From: a virus
Direction: 5' to 3' (one strand)
Length of the DNA stretch: 23,399 bases
IMG/VR virus record: IMGVR_UViG_3300042519_001999
Span: 1-23,399 of that record
This document shows, piece by piece, positions 20,193 to 23,399 of this stretch. The position numbers were made by a program, and so were the translations under genes. Position 1 is the stretch's first letter; each line of letters begins with the position of its first letter. The notes beneath the pieces are model-generated. The model made no database searches and was not told the DNA's origin. It saw nothing but the letters and a program-made list of their open reading frames with translations.

Positions 20193-21183
20193 CTTGCAAT
20201 ATTCTCCATGCTGTGCCATCACGCAGTTCTGTTTCAGTGAATTGACAATAAGCCATGTGGTTTGCCCAGACTCTAATTTCGTCAAGACTGGGTATTTTGA
20301 GTTTTTCTATTTCTGGAATGATAGTACTGCACAGCGAGGCAGCAGCGTTGGGACCAAGTGTGATGGCAGGTTTACCATGCAATATGGCCTCACCGGCTGC
20401 AATGCTGGAATAAGTTATCAAGCAATATATGTCTTGGTCCAAGGCCATTTCTATAGTATCTGTGTTGACTCTGGCACTGCGCCCTTGTTTGCGGCGTATC
20501 ACTACTTCACGGTCAGTATGGGCATGAATATCGGCTAAAGTTTGATCCAACCAAGTTTCAAGATTGATGTCATACAAATTCAGCAATTTCTGACTGGGTG
20601 GCGCCAACAAAATTTTACTACCTGTTGCACGGACTTTGCTGAGTTGAATTCCTGTGCGTTCAAATCTATCTCCAGGACGTTCAATCACTGGTCCAAAATT
20701 TTGTACATCATTTTTTGTAATTCTGTGATAGAGTTTTTTCTTACCGTTGCCAAAGTATCCTGTGTCAATATAATAAAAGTCTTTGCCTCGAGCACGACAA
20801 GCATTCATTTCTTTGCGTTTGGTAATTCCTCGCAACACTATTGGGGTAGGTGTTGTTTCTGTTTTGTTCCAGGTGGTTATCTGTCCACCACATCCACGCA
20901 CAAAACTTTCTAGTATAGGATCGTACATATAACCTTTTCTTTCGTATCTGTATTCGCTGTCAATGGCGTGAACAGCTGATGTGTCTAATGCGCGAATCTT
21001 TTCAGTCAACGCAGCCAAACTCATGCCATAATAGTCACCTGCTGGGTCCACTCGATATTTTACAATGTCATAAACTATATTTTGAATTTCCGGCAATAGC
21101 AAATCAAATTCATGTGGTGGGGGTGGTGCTGGTGGTGCTGGTGGTGCTGGTGGTGTTCTGTCCTCTTGTTCCCATTCATTCAT
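20185..21183 (-). CDS. Capsule-synthesis/GT-B-like protein with proline-rich N-terminus
   Basis: A 332-residue protein. Residues 11-23 are a proline-alanine stretch (PPAPPAPPAPPPP). About 24-95 is an extra domain with no recognised match. Residues about 115-320 are paralogous to the protein at 15354-16163: IVLRGITKRKEMNAC, TGYFGN, RPGDRF, ITYSSIAAGEAILHGKP (256-272) and WANHMAYCQF. The KpsS/KpsC-like SS..G..........GKP pattern is clear here. The role is likely sugar or polyol-phosphate transfer. Start and stop are tightly packed against the neighbours. Confidence 0.6.
   Translation of the reverse strand: MNEWEQEDRTPPAPPAPPAPPPPHEFDLLLPEIQNIVYDIVKYRVDPAGDYYGMSLAALTEKIRALDTSAVHAIDSEYRYERKGYMYDPILESFVRGCGGQITTWNKTETTPTPIVLRGITKRKEMNACRARGKDFYYIDTGYFGNGKKKLYHRITKNDVQNFGPVIERPGDRFERTGIQLSKVRATGSKILLAPPSQKLLNLYDINLETWLDQTLADIHAHTDREVVIRRKQGRSARVNTDTIEMALDQDIYCLITYSSIAAGEAILHGKPAITLGPNAAASLCSTIIPEIEKLKIPSLDEIRVWANHMAYCQFTETELRDGTAWRILQGG
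21119..21155 (-). repeat. Short tandem repeat encoding proline-alanine
   Basis: On the plus strand a TGGTGGTGC-type 9-bp unit recurs about four times. Read on the minus strand it encodes the Pro-Pro-Ala repeat of the protein above. Such repeats are prone to change in copy number. Confidence 0.85.
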
Positions 21184-21184
21184 G

Positions 21185-21868
21185 TTATATTCTTTGCTGA
21201 CAATAGTCGGTTAATAATCTTTCTTTGTGCCACTCTTCTGCAAAGTCTCCAGCATCAGCAAACTCATGAAAGCAAGGAGTACCTAGTGTGTAATGCACCA
21301 GTTTTGCCTCAGGATTAGCATCATATTCAACGTCCAGCCAGTTCCACTCTGGGGGCAGTTCACCAATTCTAGCATCTTCTATCCAAGAGAATCTATGCAG
21401 TTCAGCGCCGGTTGATTTTTGCACAAACTCGGGTGTTAGTTTGCGATTGGGAAAACTGTTGCAGTTCCACAGTATCACACTTGACCAGTTCTTTCTTGGA
21501 TAGTCTTCGTTCTTGCTGCCAAGATACTTTTCAGCCATGCGTGTTCGATAGTCATGTTTGACAACCATAATGTCTTTGGTAAGGTCTTGCAGGTCCCACA
21601 GTTCTACAATGTCACCACGCAGGATCATGTCGCCGTCAATGAATATAGCCCAGCCCCGGTAGTCCATCAAGTGTGGCACAAGGAAACGACTGTAGATAAA
21701 TTGATTGCTACCGTCGGTATGTGTTTCATCGTAGTCTTTGAATAGATTCAATGCCACAGGAATGATAGCCACTGGCTGACTGGCATGCCTGATGATTGAG
21801 TTCACACACACATGATATGCAATGGCTTCTCTGGGGTCGTAGCCCACAAACACAGGAATTGGTTTCAT
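21185..21868 (-). CDS. Glycosyltransferase-like protein, GT8 type
   Basis: A 227-residue protein. PVFVGYDPREAIAYHVCVNSI at 5-25 is the first strand and nucleotide-sugar region. FIYSRFLVPHL at about 57-67 is a GT8 signature (phrase xxSRFxxP), and WAIFIDGDMILRGDI at 73-87 carries the DxD motif (DGD at 78-80). WSSVILWNCN and EWNWL-type segments near the end fit the family. It transfers a sugar to an unknown acceptor. It overlaps the fusion gene upstream by ATGA, so the donor made by that enzyme could be its substrate. Confidence 0.8.
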   Translation of the reverse strand: MKPIPVFVGYDPREAIAYHVCVNSIIRHASQPVAIIPVALNLFKDYDETHTDGSNQFIYSRFLVPHLMDYRGWAIFIDGDMILRGDIVELWDLQDLTKDIMVVKHDYRTRMAEKYLGSKNEDYPRKNWSSVILWNCNSFPNRKLTPEFVQKSTGAELHRFSWIEDARIGELPPEWNWLDVEYDANPEAKLVHYTLGTPCFHEFADAGDFAEEWHKERLLTDYCQQRI

Positions 21869-22632
21869 TTTTTACGTTCTATGTCTTCTTCAACACAGCG
21901 ATCGCCATATTGTATCTCAATCAACTTCAAGGGTTGATCGGTTTCATTACACAGCTGATGCCATTCATTCACACGGATAAATGTATGTTCGTGCATGACA
22001 AGACTGCACTTGACTTCTTGATCTGTTGATGCCTCATCCAGGGTATACACTGTGGCTTCGCCCTCGGCCACAAACCAAAACTCAGCACGACTGTCATGAC
22101 GTTGCATGCTCAAACATGTTTTGGGCATTACAGTGAGTTCTTTGAGCTTGGTATTGGCACCTACTTCGTGCAACACACGATAGTACCCCCAGGCACGATC
22201 AGTCTTGGGGGTTTTCCATTCTGTTAGTATCCACGAACTTGAGTTCATTTTGTGCTCGCCGCCCACACCAAAGCGGAAGTCCACATCATCAAAAACCATT
22301 TCTGGAATGTTGTCGGCTGTGCGATCACCACCATTGGCAAAGATAAACCGTGCTCTGGGCATGGTATAGTATGTACGGGCAACACGTATGGCTTCTATGG
22401 CAGTGTCATCATCATCATTGAATTCGATCACACGGTCTACCATGCGTAAGTTTTCAATGATGGCTCGTCGTTCTGCTGCAGGCATAAATGGTCTACCTTT
22501 TTTGCGGGTGAGCCACTCATCACTGTTGATGCCAACCACAAGCCTATCGCCTAGTGCGCGGGCTGCCTCAAAGTAGGCAATGTGCCCAGAATGTAGCGGG
22601 TCAAACCCGCCTGTGACAATTACGATTTTCAT
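21865..22632 (-). CDS. Nucleotidyltransferase-cupin fusion
   Basis: A 255-residue protein. Residues 1-135 are a nucleotidyltransferase of the HldE/RfaE C-terminal or TagD type: VTGGFDPLHSGHIAYFE at 6-22 with the HxGH motif at 14-17, VVGINSDEWLTRKKG at 32-46, and ANGGDRTADNIPE at 99-111. Residues about 148-250 are a cupin like that of type II mannose-6-phosphate isomerases: WGYYRVLHE, then LSMQRHDSRAEFWFVAEGEA, with H179 and E184 as metal-binding candidates. The fusion probably makes an activated sugar (ADP- or CDP-linked) from a phosphosugar, with the cupin preparing the sugar or only binding it. It is the first gene after a TATAAATA late-type motif. Confidence 0.85.
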   Translation of the reverse strand: MKIVIVTGGFDPLHSGHIAYFEAARALGDRLVVGINSDEWLTRKKGRPFMPAAERRAIIENLRMVDRVIEFNDDDDTAIEAIRVARTYYTMPRARFIFANGGDRTADNIPEMVFDDVDFRFGVGGEHKMNSSSWILTEWKTPKTDRAWGYYRVLHEVGANTKLKELTVMPKTCLSMQRHDSRAEFWFVAEGEATVYTLDEASTDQEVKCSLVMHEHTFIRVNEWHQLCNETDQPLKLIEIQYGDRCVEEDIERKK

Positions 22633-22637
22633 GCGGG

Positions 22638-22645
22638 TATTTATA
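22638..22645 (-). promoter_or_regulatory. T4-late-type promoter motif (exact TATAAATA)
   Basis: TATAAATA on the minus strand is the exact T4 late consensus. It ends 5 nt (CCCGC) before ATG 22632, so a transcript beginning at the usual distance would start at the A of the ATG. It lies in the 25-bp gap behind the methyltransferase gene. Confidence 0.65.
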
Positions 22646-22657
22646 GACGCAGATAAC

Positions 22658-23287
22658 TCAGACCAGCTTTATTTCAACTGTGCTGCGTTTTTTACTATAA
22701 GCTGATACCACATCTACTATTTCAAATCCGTCTACACCCACATAATTGCCCACTGTACCTTTGGTGCGTACATCCAATATAATACGTGTATTTTCGTGCA
22801 AATGTCGACGCATGAGATCTATATAAGTTTTTACAGGGTAGTGATGTCCACAACTGAGCCATGATGTTATCACGTCAAATTTCACATGTTCGGGTATGTT
22901 GATGTTGTTGGCATTGATCAAATGATAATTTTTTGTGCCAAGTTCTTGAAGTTTTGCATCCAAAAAATCAAAACTGTGATAAAAGTACAAAGCATCAGCA
23001 GTTGTGTTCCAATTACCATAAGACGCTGATTCTGGCTTGCTGTCATTTTGTTGTTGGTCACCATCCAGCAACCATAACTCTGTGCCGTACTTTTCCGCAA
23101 ACCAACGAGATTCCCAGGCAAAACCACATCCTATGTCCAACAATTTGCCAATGGGTTGAGACAAGTATGCATCAACTGTTTCAAAGTTTTCTCGTCGCTT
23201 GGCAATGTATTCTGGTTTTGTCCATTTTACTGCCCAGGCGGCAGAATCATCATCACCTTTTTTTGGATTGTCTATGTATGAGTTCAT
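22658..23287 (-). CDS. Class I SAM-dependent methyltransferase
   Basis: A 209-residue protein, with ATG 23287 chosen because it overlaps the stop of the preceding frame by ATGA; the upstream ATG at 23332 would overlap that gene by 49 bases. KLLDIGCGFAWESRWF at 48-63 is motif I, followed by LWLLDGDQQQ at 71-80 (acidic loop) and FDVITSWLSCGHHYP, then TRIILDVRTKG. This is a small-molecule or sugar methyltransferase by pattern; the target is unknown. It sits just before the nucleotidyltransferase-cupin gene in the sugar region. Confidence 0.8.
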   Translation of the reverse strand: MNSYIDNPKKGDDDSAAWAVKWTKPEYIAKRRENFETVDAYLSQPIGKLLDIGCGFAWESRWFAEKYGTELWLLDGDQQQNDSKPESASYGNWNTTADALYFYHSFDFLDAKLQELGTKNYHLINANNINIPEHVKFDVITSWLSCGHHYPVKTYIDLMRRHLHENTRIILDVRTKGTVGNYVGVDGFEIVDVVSAYSKKRSTVEIKLV

Positions 23288-23399
23288 AATGTTATATATG
23301 TATGATGGACCATCCACCAAAAAGCTATCCAAGCTTCAGCAAAGAACAACACAAAGAAGATTTCCATTTCTTCCAGATCCCGGTACCAGCGTTCTCGAT
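23284..23399 (-). CDS. C-terminus of a membrane protein (or a 27-residue peptide); runs off right edge
   Basis: The frame open at the right edge reads RERWYRDLEEMEIFFVLFF, then a hydrophobic tryptophan-rich stretch AEAWIAFWWMVHH, and ends at TGA 23284, overlapping the next gene's ATG. About 20 residues are strongly hydrophobic, fitting one membrane helix near the C-terminus. An internal ATG at 23367 would give a free 27-residue peptide. The overlap with the methyltransferase start is the main support. Confidence 0.45.
   Translation of the reverse strand, partial: RERWYRDLEEMEIFFVLFFAEAWIAFWWMVHHTYITL

Noticed and set aside
1-23399. tRNA genes
   Set aside because: I looked for cloverleaf-like segments with a GTTCGA-type T-loop and a CCA end, and found none convincing; a covariance search would settle it.

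Overview
This window is best read as part of the genome of a tailed bacteriophage of the T4-like myovirus type, probably from an aquatic Gram-negative host; the host cannot be fixed from the sequence. The evidence is a gp61-like primase with a zinc site and Toprim motif, a UvsW-type helicase, a phage AAA+ ATPase, a baseplate/fibre-like protein, T4-late-type TATAAATA motifs, and very dense packing with repeated ATGA stop/start overlaps. No tRNA, rRNA, CRISPR array, insertion sequence or integrase was seen.

Layout. Positions 1-1868 (minus) hold the 5' part of the primase and a structural protein. Positions 1889-2266 hold a lone plus-strand conserved gene. Positions 2246-8540 (minus) form one long overlapping operon. 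In transcription order it contains conserved small proteins (one possibly a gp62-like clamp-loader subunit), an SGNH-type protein, a zinc-finger protein, a radical SAM enzyme, a second SGNH-type protein, a small fibre-like protein and a miniature relative of the bacterial DNA polymerase III alpha palm. Positions 8572-12116 (minus) hold uvsW, an unknown gene, a 29-residue membrane peptide and the AAA+ ATPase, separated by tandem terminators. Positions 12117-12962 hold three tiny genes, each with its own strong sigma70-type promoter; two promoter/leader segments are identical over 55 bp. Positions 12982-23287 are a sugar and surface-modification region in three blocks (minus, plus 14554-19273, minus). 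It has four GT-A-type glycosyltransferases, four proteins with a capsule-synthesis/GT-B-like core, FkbM and two other methyltransferases, a radical SAM enzyme, and a nucleotidyltransferase-cupin fusion. Together these look able to make and transfer a decorated sugar, to virion, phage DNA or host envelope; the target is unknown.

Most interesting points. (1) A tandem cargo slot at about 2812-5810: two different enzyme genes sit in successive copies of the same frame, each preceded by the same 38-bp end of the zinc-finger gene and followed by the start of the small fibre-like gene, the inner copy being a truncated relic. The two cargo proteins also appear to share an N-terminal module. (2) A 189-residue PolIII-alpha-like protein that keeps the candidate catalytic aspartates. 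(3) Several promoters place the predicted transcription start on the A of the ATG, suggesting leaderless mRNAs. (4) The promoter-gene-hairpin cassette array.
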